Positions 1 to 8,589 of a stretch of DNA of 64,000 nucleotides are shown in pieces. Position 1 is the first letter of the stretch, and every line of letters starts with the position of its first letter. The position numbers and the translations under genes are program-made. The DNA is from Chryseobacterium phocaeense (GTDB lineage Bacteria; Bacteroidota; Bacteroidia; Flavobacteriales; Weeksellaceae). The stretch covers positions 62,001 through 126,000 of the forward strand of contig NZ_LT827015.1 of NCBI RefSeq assembly GCF_900169075.1, in the 5' to 3' direction. The notes below the pieces were generated by a model. That model searched no databases, was not told where the DNA came from, and was given only the letters and a program-made list of their open reading frames with translations.

Positions 1-666
1 CTGATCACAGATGTTCTGGTGGAAAACGCTGAAAACAACGATTGGGAAGATATTACAAAAGATAGCCAGGGAAATATTTATCTCGGGGATTTTGGAAATA
101 ACGACAATATCCGGCAGAATCTGGCTATTTTAAAGCTGGATCTGAAAGACAGTTCTCAGAAAACGACCAGAGCAATTCAGACGACAAAATTTCACTATGA
201 AGGACAGACGGAATTTCCTCCAAAGAAATCAAACTGGCTGTATGACTGTGAAGCTTTTGTAGAGATGAATGGAAACTTCTATCTTTTCACCAAGAACAGA
301 AGCAAAGGTTTTGACGGGACTTTCCTGGTATTCCAGGTACCGAATAAAGAAGGGGATTTTGAGGCGAAACTGATCGGGAAACTAAAACTTCAGGGCAAGT
401 ACAGTGATGCCGCCATCACTTCTGCCGCCATCAACAGTACGAATGATAAAATTGTTCTTCTTACTCATAAAAATATCCACGTTCTTTCCGGGTTTCAAGC
501 TGATGATTTCAATTCAGCCAAGATTGAAAAAATTCCTTTAAACCATAATTCACAAAAAGAAGCCGTTGTTTTTCTTGATGATAAAACATTGCTGATTGCC
601 GACGAGAAAGATAAAACAGAAGGTGGAAATGTATATAGATTTGAATTTAACCCTCAAACAAAATAA
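1..666 (+). CDS. Beta-propeller-like hypothetical protein, 5' end cut by window
   Basis: The reading frame is open from base 1, so the gene begins before the window; the GTG at 19 is simply an in-frame codon. The visible 221 residues hold motifs such as DWEDITKD and GNIYLGDFGNN, and later repeats of the form 'IVLLTHKNIHVLSG' and 'TLLIADE'. This alternation of short strands and turns resembles the blades of NHL or phytase-like beta propellers. No catalytic residues or sorting domain are visible, and the protein stops at TAA without a T9SS tail. The function is unknown; an extracytoplasmic location is likely but cannot be shown because the N terminus is missing. It converges with the next gene with about 30 bp between the stops. 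Confidence 0.6.
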   Translation: MITDVLVENAENNDWEDITKDSQGNIYLGDFGNNDNIRQNLAILKLDLKDSSQKTTRAIQTTKFHYEGQTEFPPKKSNWLYDCEAFVEMNGNFYLFTKNRSKGFDGTFLVFQVPNKEGDFEAKLIGKLKLQGKYSDAAITSAAINSTNDKIVLLTHKNIHVLSGFQADDFNSAKIEKIPLNHNSQKEAVVFLDDKTLLIADEKDKTEGGNVYRFEFNPQTK

Positions 667-695
667 TTGCAGGAGGGCTAGATTCAAAAAATATC

Positions 696-1415
696 TTACG
701 GAGTAAGGTAAGAAATGTGAATATTGCCCGCAGACAACCTGAAATTCTGGGTGTAAACACACCGTACCCTGAACGTCTCATCCTTGTTGAAATAACTGAT
801 AGAGGAGAGGTTATGGTTCACAGTCAATGTACGTTCGCCATGTCCTGTTGAAATGGAAGCCAGGGTGGCTGTGGATGGAGAAATCTTCTGAACGGAAGAT
901 TTTGCCGTTCCCGCAGTATAGCCGTTCCCGTTTAAGCTCAGGTCATATGTGATATAAGGAACAATATTGTAAAACCCCGGCTTTACAACGGTAAATACTC
1001 CGGTCGTTGAGTTATACGTAAGGTACGTATTATCAATTTTGTTCGTTACGTTATACACATAGCTTTTTGCGTAGCTGTCGTGCGTGCTGACGGGGTTGCT
1101 TCCGGTACCCGTGTAGCTTCCTGAACTGGGGTTCGTATCGGTTTTATTACCGACAAATACTACCTTTAAAAAGTTCTGGGACTCGATGGTCGTCCATGAA
1201 GGAGGATTATTGGCTCCGTTTGACATTAATACTTCACCACGGTTTCCGGAACTTCCTTTGGTCTTTGCATTGCCGCCTACATTAAGGTCTTTAACCACCT
1301 GAAGGCTTCCGTTGACATGCAGTGTGTTTTGTGGTGTTGGGGTTTCTATACCCACTTGAGCGTTTACAGTTAAGGACATGACAAATAATGCCATGTACGA
1401 TAGCGTTTTCTTCAT
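696..1415 (-). CDS. Secreted fibre/adhesin-like hypothetical protein
   Basis: The 239-residue product has a clear Sec signal peptide (MKKTLSYMALFVMSLTVNAQ) followed by VGIETPTPQNTLHVNGSLQV. That opening is typical of flavobacterial surface proteins resembling phage-tail-fibre or trimeric-coil proteins. The middle is rich in Asn, Gly, Ser and Thr, and the C terminus is beta-rich with a conserved-looking YFNKDETFRVRCVYTQ stretch. It has no T9SS tail and no enzymatic motif. A TATATTTG box lies upstream at 1450-1457, so it is probably a single-gene unit. The likely role is a secreted or surface-exposed structural protein; the exact function is unknown. Confidence 0.6.
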   Translation of the reverse strand: MKKTLSYMALFVMSLTVNAQVGIETPTPQNTLHVNGSLQVVKDLNVGGNAKTKGSSGNRGEVLMSNGANNPPSWTTIESQNFLKVVFVGNKTDTNPSSGSYTGTGSNPVSTHDSYAKSYVYNVTNKIDNTYLTYNSTTGVFTVVKPGFYNIVPYITYDLSLNGNGYTAGTAKSSVQKISPSTATLASISTGHGERTLTVNHNLSSISYFNKDETFRVRCVYTQNFRLSAGNIHISYLTP

Positions 1416-1449
1416 CCAATAGTTGTTTTTTGTTGAAATAATTTAAAAG

Positions 1450-1457
1450 CAAATATA
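1450..1457 (-). promoter_or_regulatory. Candidate Bacteroidota -7 box
   Basis: Reading on the minus strand gives TATATTTG, a match to the TAnnTTTG consensus, about 35 nt before the ATG of the gene ending at 696. No convincing upstream TTTG element is present at the usual spacing. Confidence 0.45.
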
Positions 1458-1682
1458 AATTGTTTCTAAAACATTGAATTTTTAGCAGATAACTAAACAT
1501 ATTGAGCTATGAGTAAATCTGCTTAAAGCCGGGAAAAATATGATTCAGCTTTCCTGATCGTATTTGCTTTATATGTAACGATTTATGAATGAAACGGGCC
1601 GAATTTTAAATTCTATGCATAGTAAAATTTAACATACATAACCGTTTTTTTATGTAAATGAAGCTTTATTTCGATAAAAATA

Positions 1683-4600
1683 CTAGAAAGTCATCCCTAC
1701 ACCTGCAGAAATTCTGCCTCCGTCCGAACCGTAGAAATAATTAAGTCTTGCAGAGAACATTTCCACAACACTCATCCAGAATCCTGCTCCCACAGACTGA
1801 TGCCATTTTTTGGAATCTTCATCATCATTCCATACACGGCCCAGATCATAGCCAATCAGGACGCCCATGTTGGCAGGGATAATATTGTTTCTCACCCTTC
1901 CGAAGTCCCAGCGGATCTCAGAATTATTGGTAAAATAGGATTTCCCGGAGAACCGGTCATTTCTGAATGCTCTCATTCCATTGTTTCCGCCGATGCTTGC
2001 CGCCTGGTAGAATTCAAAATTATTATTGCTGATCCACATCGCATTGCTGGAATTTGCAAAAACAAAATTTCCTCTTTTATCAAGCCTGTGATCTATGGCA
2101 AGTGTTCCGCTCAGGGTGAAGAAATTCCTTTCCGTATTGGAGAGATTGGTTTTCCAGTCGGCATTCACAAGGAACTCAAGGCCTAAGGTAGGGAAAGCAT
2201 TATTATCCAGATTTTTAAAACTGAAGGTATAATTGGCTCCTGCAAACTGCTGGCTGTTGAAAACTTCCGGTCTCACATCCGGAGACTGGTCTACAAAACG
2301 GTCCCCTTTGCGCTGAACCTTATTATCTTCAAAAGTAAGCTGGAACTGGTGCTGGAGATTCAGCCAGCTTTTTTTGGAGATCGATGGTGCAAAATTGAAT
2401 TTGGAGATTCTCGCCCTGTTGTATTCTCTTTCCGTTTCTTCTTTATCGTACTCACTTTCATTGGAAAGTCCGAAGAAATTTTCTGCGAATCTTGGCGTGG
2501 TATAGGCCGCATCAAGGTTAAAGTCCCATCCGCCGATGGCCTTCTTGAAAATCCCTTTATACGCTGCATTGAATCCTCCTGTCGCTGTATAGAAATTAAC
2601 TTTCAGACTGTGTTTCTGGGTATAAGGAGCACGGATGAAATTATTTACGGTGTAATTAGCCAGAACCCCCAGGATCACTCCGTCATCCGGGTTGTAGTCT
2701 GCATTCGGGTAGCCCGCAAAGAAATTATATTTCGGATGCTTGTAATTATAGGTATTGACATCGTAATCATCAGAAATATTTTTCGTTCCGCCTCCGTTAT
2801 AGGTGTTTTTCTGGGATTTGAAGTCGTAGATTTTTACGCTTTTTCCGTCAGCTATATTGTAGACATCGTGGTTATAACCACCGATAAGCCTGATGTTCAT
2901 CTTAGGTCTTCCATCTCCCGAAACTTCATAGATGTCATCGTCTTCAAGTCCGTAAATCCAAAGCTCTTTGGTCTTGGAATCTTCGTAATTTTTCTCAAAA
3001 ACCAGTTCAGGATTTTCTTTGTTTTTGTCTAATTGATACTGCTTTACATTAACAGATTTTCCGGTCTTTGTAATCACAAATTTATCAGGATTTACGGTTC
3101 CTGCGAGCGATACTTTTTCCTGAAGAACATCGTAATATTGAGCTGCATAATCCTGCAGCTTTGTTTTTCTTATTTTTAATTTTCTCTGAATATCTGTAAG
3201 GGTTTCATCCTTCACCTCTTTGGGAAGGTTGGTAAATGCATCATCGATATCAGCATCCGTAAGGTGTTCCTGGATGTATTTCGCCTGTGCGATCCATTCT
3301 TCCTGGGTAGCGCCTTTCAAAAAGACAAGATCCAGCGGATATGGCTCCATATTCATCCATTTTACATTTTTAATGTCCTCTTTAAAGGTTTTCATGTGAC
3401 GGATAGCCGGAACATTCATAATGATCTTAAAAGCTGCTCCGTCATATTTACTGAAAGCCTGGTCCCTGTCTTTGGGAATAGGTTTGTAAATGACCTTTTT
3501 GCCATCCTCATATTCTGCCCATTTCCATTGGTCGGAATGCCGGTCCCAGTCACCGATCAGCATATCAAAAATTCTTGCCCGGATATAAGACTCCCGGTCT
3601 ACGGAATATTTATAGTTCTTAGAGAAATTTTTCAGAACATCATCGGTAGATACAATGTCCTTGGCATTATCCAGCGCCGCCAACGTTTTGGGATCAGAAG
3701 AGAAACGTTCCTCAATCATGTACATTTCGTCGCCATAATTTTCATTGTATTCTCCTAAAGCATATTGTTTTGGAATGTAATACAATTTTGGATTACTATG
3801 GAAAATATTCAGTTTATCAGCCATATTTCCTACTGAAAAAGGAGTAAACGGATGATTGGTGGTATAAAAATCCAGAAGGAATTTTTCAGGAAACGTGTTG
3901 TTCAGTTCATTTCCGAAGGTGCTTTTTTTGAATGCCATATTATTCAGGAAACGAACAGCGCTCTTTTTTACACCGCGCATCACAAATTCCTGACCGTCTG
4001 CTGCCTTCAGTCTTAAACTGTTTGACTGATTGCCGCCCCCTTCTCTGAAAGGCGTAAATCCACCGTTTAAAGAAGCCAGATCTGCAGTAGGTGCATCAAC
4101 CGGGATTCCATAATACTTTCTGTAGTGTTCGCCCCAGAGCCAGCGGTACACCGGTCCTTTTTTGGTGAGCTTTACCGGGTAGATACTTGAGCTGACATTT
4201 CCAGGAAAGGATTTCGGGTAATTATTCACAAATACATCCGGCTTTGAGATCACCGAAATATGGGTAAGCTTTTTTAGATTGTTGTCTTTCGTAGAAAAAT
4301 ATTCTACATCCGTACTTTGGTCTTTTCTCAGATTTAAAACGGCAAAACCACTCCCGCCATATGAAAAATCACTTTTCTCTGCAATCGTGGCAGGATCTGT
4401 TTTGGAACCGGCACCACTTACAATCTGCCGGATATTCCTGTCTTCATGATACTGAAGATTGTGATCATGGCCGGAAACAAAGATGATGTTCTCCTTATCC
4501 TGCACAATACTTTTCAGCCTGTTGGCCAGATCAGCATAATGCTGGTTATTGATGTCTTCAAGGTTTGCTCCGGAAGAACTTCTCAGTACATTGACTACAC

Positions 4601-5396
4601 TGGCAACAACGGGAACCGGGATTTTGCTTTTCAGCGGATAAAGGTGTGCTTTTGTAGAATTGAATCCTGCATGGGTTCCGCTGCTGATCACAGGATGATG
4701 CAGCGCAACAATAATTCTTTTATCCTGGTTTTTGGTCACCAGATCTTTAAATTCTGTGAAAAAATCTTCACGGGTTTTGATGGTACAGCCTTTATTCACA
4801 CCGGGATACTGATCCCAGTTGACCAGCGCCCACTCAGTATCAATAACGATAAGTTTAATGTCTTTGGATAAGTTAATATCATCAATCCCGCAGGCATTTT
4901 TTGGAAGAAAAGCTTTTTTGTCGTTTAAATAAGTTTTCACCAGGTCCTCCTGGGCTTTTAACCCTTCAAGGCCGCTATACCAGTCATGATTTCCGGGAAT
5001 GACCAGGGTTTTTCCTTTAAAGTTTTTGGTAATGGCGAGTTGGTTTTCCAGCTTTTGCTTTGCTGATGCATATTCCTTATCTGATTCTTTCGGAAGTCCG
5101 TTGGGGTAAATATTGTCCCCAAGGAAGATCAGCATGGAGTTGCTGTCTGCAGAATCCAGTTTGTTTTTGAGTAAATTTAACGTATTTTGTGCCTGTGGCT
5201 CATCTGAATTTCCGGCATCCCCGATCAGGAAAACTTTAAAATCGTTTTCAGATTTTATGTCGGAATTCTGTACTTCAAATAAGTTTTTTCCTTTTTTTAC
5301 GTTATATGTTGCGCAGGAATACAAAACTCCGGCAGACAATACGGTCCGAAAGGCAATAGAAGTATTTTTTAAATGAGTTTTAAAGGATAAATTCAT
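1683..5396 (-). CDS. Metallophosphoesterase fused to outer-membrane barrel
   Basis: The 1237-residue protein shows all blocks of a calcineurin-like phosphoesterase near its N terminus: GDAG (D60), GDNIYPNG (D94), GNHDW (N136, H137), LHHP (H233-H234) and GHDHN (H310, H312). A possible lipobox, LYSC, ends the signal region at C28. Around residues 605-650 sits IGDWDRHSDQW followed by PKDRDQAF, which resembles the catalytic DxD-type segments of CotH/HipA-like atypical kinases. The last 350 residues are amphipathic strands ending in ISAGVGMTF, typical of an Omp85/surface-antigen barrel with a terminal Phe. The protein is therefore probably anchored in the outer membrane with a hydrolase domain attached. 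The substrate is unknown. It is divergent from the HD-domain gene, with only 26 bp between them. Confidence 0.8.
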   Translation of the reverse strand: MNLSFKTHLKNTSIAFRTVLSAGVLYSCATYNVKKGKNLFEVQNSDIKSENDFKVFLIGDAGNSDEPQAQNTLNLLKNKLDSADSNSMLIFLGDNIYPNGLPKESDKEYASAKQKLENQLAITKNFKGKTLVIPGNHDWYSGLEGLKAQEDLVKTYLNDKKAFLPKNACGIDDINLSKDIKLIVIDTEWALVNWDQYPGVNKGCTIKTREDFFTEFKDLVTKNQDKRIIVALHHPVISSGTHAGFNSTKAHLYPLKSKIPVPVVASVVNVLRSSSGANLEDINNQHYADLANRLKSIVQDKENIIFVSGHDHNLQYHEDRNIRQIVSGAGSKTDPATIAEKSDFSYGGSGFAVLNLRKDQSTDVEYFSTKDNNLKKLTHISVISKPDVFVNNYPKSFPGNVSSSIYPVKLTKKGPVYRWLWGEHYRKYYGIPVDAPTADLASLNGGFTPFREGGGNQSNSLRLKAADGQEFVMRGVKKSAVRFLNNMAFKKSTFGNELNNTFPEKFLLDFYTTNHPFTPFSVGNMADKLNIFHSNPKLYYIPKQYALGEYNENYGDEMYMIEERFSSDPKTLAALDNAKDIVSTDDVLKNFSKNYKYSVDRESYIRARIFDMLIGDWDRHSDQWKWAEYEDGKKVIYKPIPKDRDQAFSKYDGAAFKIIMNVPAIRHMKTFKEDIKNVKWMNMEPYPLDLVFLKGATQEEWIAQAKYIQEHLTDADIDDAFTNLPKEVKDETLTDIQRKLKIRKTKLQDYAAQYYDVLQEKVSLAGTVNPDKFVITKTGKSVNVKQYQLDKNKENPELVFEKNYEDSKTKELWIYGLEDDDIYEVSGDGRPKMNIRLIGGYNHDVYNIADGKSVKIYDFKSQKNTYNGGGTKNISDDYDVNTYNYKHPKYNFFAGYPNADYNPDDGVILGVLANYTVNNFIRAPYTQKHSLKVNFYTATGGFNAAYKGIFKKAIGGWDFNLDAAYTTPRFAENFFGLSNESEYDKEETEREYNRARISKFNFAPSISKKSWLNLQHQFQLTFEDNKVQRKGDRFVDQSPDVRPEVFNSQQFAGANYTFSFKNLDNNAFPTLGLEFLVNADWKTNLSNTERNFFTLSGTLAIDHRLDKRGNFVFANSSNAMWISNNNFEFYQAASIGGNNGMRAFRNDRFSGKSYFTNNSEIRWDFGRVRNNIIPANMGVLIGYDLGRVWNDDEDSKKWHQSVGAGFWMSVVEMFSARLNYFYGSDGGRISAGVGMTF

Positions 5397-5422
5397 AAAT
5401 TTACATTAACAAAAATTCAGGA

Positions 5423-6604
5423 ATGGGCATTTTACACAAAGCTAAAGATTATGTCGAAAACTTATTCAAAGATAAGTTATCTTCTGTATATTTTTATCAT
5501 AATTTTATTCATACCACCTATACAGTGAATAAGGCGGAGGAGATTATGAGAAATACGCCTGTTTCCAAGGAAGATCAGGAGAAAGTGCTGCTTGCGCTGT
5601 GGTTTCATGATACCGGATATATCAAATGTGCCCAGAATCATGAAGAGGAGGGGGTAAAGATTCTTACGGATTTCCTAAAGGAAGAAAATTATCAGGAAAC
5701 CGATATTAAGGATATTTCCCAACTGATTCTGGCGACAAAAATTACTTATGAACCGCAAAACCTTCTGGAAAAGATTGTGAAAGATGCAGACTGCAGTCAT
5801 TTTGCCAGCCACGATTATAATGATATTTCCGATGCCCTTAGAAAGGAATGGGAGCTTACCAACGTACGATGTTTCTCCAATGAAGAATGGAATGCAGGAA
5901 ACCTGGATATGCTTAAAAACAAGCATCATTATTACACGGAATATGCAAAGGACAACTGGGAGCCTATGAAAGCTGACAATATCAGGAAAATAGAAAAAAA
6001 GCTGGAAAAAGACGAGGAAAAGAGAAAAGATAAAAAGGAAAGCTCAGATTCTAAAAAAGAACCTAAAGATCCTAAATCTGACCGCAGTGTGGATACACTA
6101 TTCAGGGTAACGCTGAACAATCATACCAGATTGAGTGATATTGCAGACAGTAAAGCGAACATTCTACTTTCCGTAAACGCCATTATCATTTCGGTATGTC
6201 TTTCCGTACTGGTTCCAAAACTGGATACGCCAAAGAATGCCCACCTGATCATTCCGAGCTTTATATTGCTGTTGTCAAGTGTTCTGACGATAATATTTGC
6301 GATTCTATCCACAAAACCGAATGTAACCAAGACTCATTTTACGGCGCAGGATGTTGCGCAGAAGAAAGTAAACCTTCTGTTTTTCGGAAACTTTCACCAG
6401 ATGCTGTTCGACGATTATCATAATGCGATGAAAGATATGATCAAAGACCGGGATTATATTTATGATTCTATGGTGAAGGATCTTTATTTCCTTGGGAAAG
6501 TTCTGGACAGAAAGTACAAGCTGTTATCGGTAACCTATCAGATATTTATGGCCGGAATTATTATTTCCGTGCTGTCTTTCGGGTATGCTTTTCTTTCGCT
6601 TTAA
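5423..6604 (+). CDS. HD-domain protein with Pycsar-effector-like TM domain
   Basis: The 393-residue protein is bipartite. Residues 1-170 form an HD phosphohydrolase-like domain (FYHNFIHTTYTV, then WFHDTGYIKC with the HD pair). A highly charged Lys/Glu linker (about 185-225) leads to a C-terminal domain with about four hydrophobic segments and the signature NHTRLSDIADSKANILL. That region resembles the PycTM-type membrane effector of Pycsar anti-phage systems (DUF5706 family, from memory). No cyclic-nucleotide cyclase gene is adjacent, so it may be a housekeeping relative and not a complete Pycsar system. The bestrophin gene starts 18 bp downstream, which suggests co-transcription of two membrane proteins. 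Confidence 0.75.
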   Translation: MGILHKAKDYVENLFKDKLSSVYFYHNFIHTTYTVNKAEEIMRNTPVSKEDQEKVLLALWFHDTGYIKCAQNHEEEGVKILTDFLKEENYQETDIKDISQLILATKITYEPQNLLEKIVKDADCSHFASHDYNDISDALRKEWELTNVRCFSNEEWNAGNLDMLKNKHHYYTEYAKDNWEPMKADNIRKIEKKLEKDEEKRKDKKESSDSKKEPKDPKSDRSVDTLFRVTLNNHTRLSDIADSKANILLSVNAIIISVCLSVLVPKLDTPKNAHLIIPSFILLLSSVLTIIFAILSTKPNVTKTHFTAQDVAQKKVNLLFFGNFHQMLFDDYHNAMKDMIKDRDYIYDSMVKDLYFLGKVLDRKYKLLSVTYQIFMAGIIISVLSFGYAFLSL

Positions 6605-6622
6605 TTAAAAAAATAAATAAAG

Positions 6623-7546
6623 ATGATTGTCAGACAGCGGACCAATTGGCTGAAAATGTTATTTATATGGAGAGGTTCAGTGCTGAAGAAAATAGTAGTG
6701 CAGCTGGCTGTTATTCTGGTATTTTCACTGTTAATCTATTTTTTTAAAGGAAAAATCTTTGATTATAAAGTCCATCTTAATCCGACTATTTTTACACTCA
6801 TCGGTCTGGCACTGGCTATTTTCATGGGATTCTGCAATTCTGCAAGCTATGACCGTTTCTGGGAAGGCCGGAAGCTTTGGGGTTCGCTGGTGATTGAAAC
6901 CAGATCGTTGACCAGACAGATCCTTTCTCTGGTAAATGATTCTTCACCGGGAGCTAAGGAAGAAAAAGAAAAAATCATCAAAATGATATCGGCATTCTGC
7001 TGGTCTCTGAATTATCAACTGAGGGATAAATCCGGAACGGAACATTTAACAAGGCTTCTTTCCCCGGAACAGACGGAGCAGTTGAAGGATAAAAAGTTTA
7101 TTCCCGGCATTATTCTGGGTTTTATTGCAGACTGGCTGAATGAACAGCAGCGGAAGGGAAATATTGACACGATTGTTATGACTTCCATGGATCATCAGCT
7201 CAATCAGTTTTCCAATATTTCGGGCGGATGTGAAAGGATTTATAATACACCGTTACCTTTTGCCTATAGTGTATTGCTGCACCGCACGGTTTATCTGTAC
7301 TGTTTCTGGCTGCCTTTCGGACTGGTGGATTCACTGGACTGGATGATGCCCCTGATTGTTCTTTTGATCAGCTATACTTTCATTGCATTGGATGCGATCA
7401 TTCAGGAAATCGGGGAGCCGTTCGGAGAAGAGGAGAATGACCTTGCCCTAAACAGTATCTGCAGAACGATTGAGTATTCTATCTTTGAGCAGGCCGGAAT
7501 ACCGCAGGGAGAGCTTAAGAAACCGGATTCTTATTTTATAGATTAG
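6623..7546 (+). CDS. Bestrophin-family ion channel
   Basis: The 307-residue integral membrane protein begins MIVRQRTNWLKMLFIWRGSV and contains SASYDRFWEGRKLWGSLV, the hallmark of bacterial bestrophins (UPF0187/YneE-like). Other family features are the PLPFAYSVLLHRTVYLYC helix and the C-terminal GEPFGEEENDLALNSIC segment rich in acidic residues. The length is normal for the family. Bacterial members form pentameric ion channels in the inner membrane; ion selectivity cannot be read here. It lies 18 bp after the HD/PycTM-like gene on the same strand and is probably its operon partner. Confidence 0.85.
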   Translation: MIVRQRTNWLKMLFIWRGSVLKKIVVQLAVILVFSLLIYFFKGKIFDYKVHLNPTIFTLIGLALAIFMGFCNSASYDRFWEGRKLWGSLVIETRSLTRQILSLVNDSSPGAKEEKEKIIKMISAFCWSLNYQLRDKSGTEHLTRLLSPEQTEQLKDKKFIPGIILGFIADWLNEQQRKGNIDTIVMTSMDHQLNQFSNISGGCERIYNTPLPFAYSVLLHRTVYLYCFWLPFGLVDSLDWMMPLIVLLISYTFIALDAIIQEIGEPFGEEENDLALNSICRTIEYSIFEQAGIPQGELKKPDSYFID

Positions 7547-7643
7547 TTTTGAAAATGAAGAAGAATGGAAGCTGGAGGAAGGAAGTTAGAAGATGTTAAA
7601 GGGAATGTACTTTTTGAAGACTAGTGGACGATTTGGTGAAAGT

Positions 7644-8444
7644 TCAAAAATATTCCGTAAAAACATCATATCCATACCTTGCAATCATCATAGAAACCAC
7701 GACCAGGAATATTTTTCTTACAAAACCATTTCCCTTCTTCAGGGCCAGATGACTGCCAATAAAACTTCCAGCTACATTAAAGAAAGCCATCATCAATCCA
7801 ATGCCCAGAATATAGTGTCCCTGTCTGATGAAAACTGTGAGGGCAGATATGTTGGTCAGGCAGTTGATTACTTTTGCATATGCTGAGGCCATTACAAACT
7901 CAAAGCCTAAGAAGAAAACAAAACCCAGAATAAAAAAACTTCCGGTTCCGGGACCGAATATGCCGTCATAGAAGCCCACTACAGAACCAATGACAGATCC
8001 GAATACCATTTGCTTTAAGGGAGATAACGTTTTGGTCTGAACCGTTCCGAACTGCTTTTTCTTATAGATGTAAATCATCATAATAATCAGGATAACCAGA
8101 ATAACAGGCTTTAAAATTTCTGTCCGGATAATGCTGACCACCTGAGCACCCAGCCAGGAAGTGATAAATGCAAAAATGGAAACCACCAGCAACAGGGGAT
8201 AATTAAAACGGACTTTCCTGGTATACTGTGCAGCAGCCACTGTGGTTCCAGATAAGGCAGCAATCTTATTCGTACCGAAAATTGTCGCCACCTGTACATT
8301 GGGGAAAGCAATAAGCAATGCTGGAATCTGGATAAGCCCGCCACCGCCAACTACGGCATCAATGAATCCTGAAACAAAAGCAATGAGAGATAAAGAAAGC
8401 AACAAAACGGGAGAATATTCAGCAAAGAATGAATTGAGATCCAT
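7644..8444 (-). CDS. TSUP/TauE-SafE family membrane transporter
   Basis: The 266-residue protein has about eight hydrophobic helices. It carries the family signature FVSGFIDAVVGGGGLIQIPALL in the first repeat (glycine-rich DAVVGGGG loop) and GFYDGIFGPGTGSFF in the second. These paired motifs identify the TauE/SafE (TSUP) family, which exports or imports sulfur-containing or organic anions. The substrate is not evident. It sits convergent to the bestrophin gene with a short spacer and has no pathway neighbours. Confidence 0.85.
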   Translation of the reverse strand: MDLNSFFAEYSPVLLLSLSLIAFVSGFIDAVVGGGGLIQIPALLIAFPNVQVATIFGTNKIAALSGTTVAAAQYTRKVRFNYPLLLVVSIFAFITSWLGAQVVSIIRTEILKPVILVILIIMMIYIYKKKQFGTVQTKTLSPLKQMVFGSVIGSVVGFYDGIFGPGTGSFFILGFVFFLGFEFVMASAYAKVINCLTNISALTVFIRQGHYILGIGLMMAFFNVAGSFIGSHLALKKGNGFVRKIFLVVVSMMIARYGYDVFTEYF

Positions 8445-8589
8445 AACAGGGTAAATAGTTTGAAAATGAAGTAAAAATTCTTATCCAAAGATAGATAATA
8501 GTTTCTTCCCAGTATGTATGATTAGGTTTAAAATAAAGCCGTAAAAAATGTTTGATTATGATAAGAGAAATACTTGTTTCCAAATAGCT

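Noticed and set aside
1800..5376. Several plus-strand open frames of 87-227 codons opposite the large phosphoesterase/barrel gene
   Set aside because: They are antisense shadows with no plausible product; the minus-strand frame has clear motifs throughout.
7593..7886. 97-codon plus-strand frame after the bestrophin gene
   Set aside because: It lies mostly antisense to the TauE/SafE gene and has no family features.
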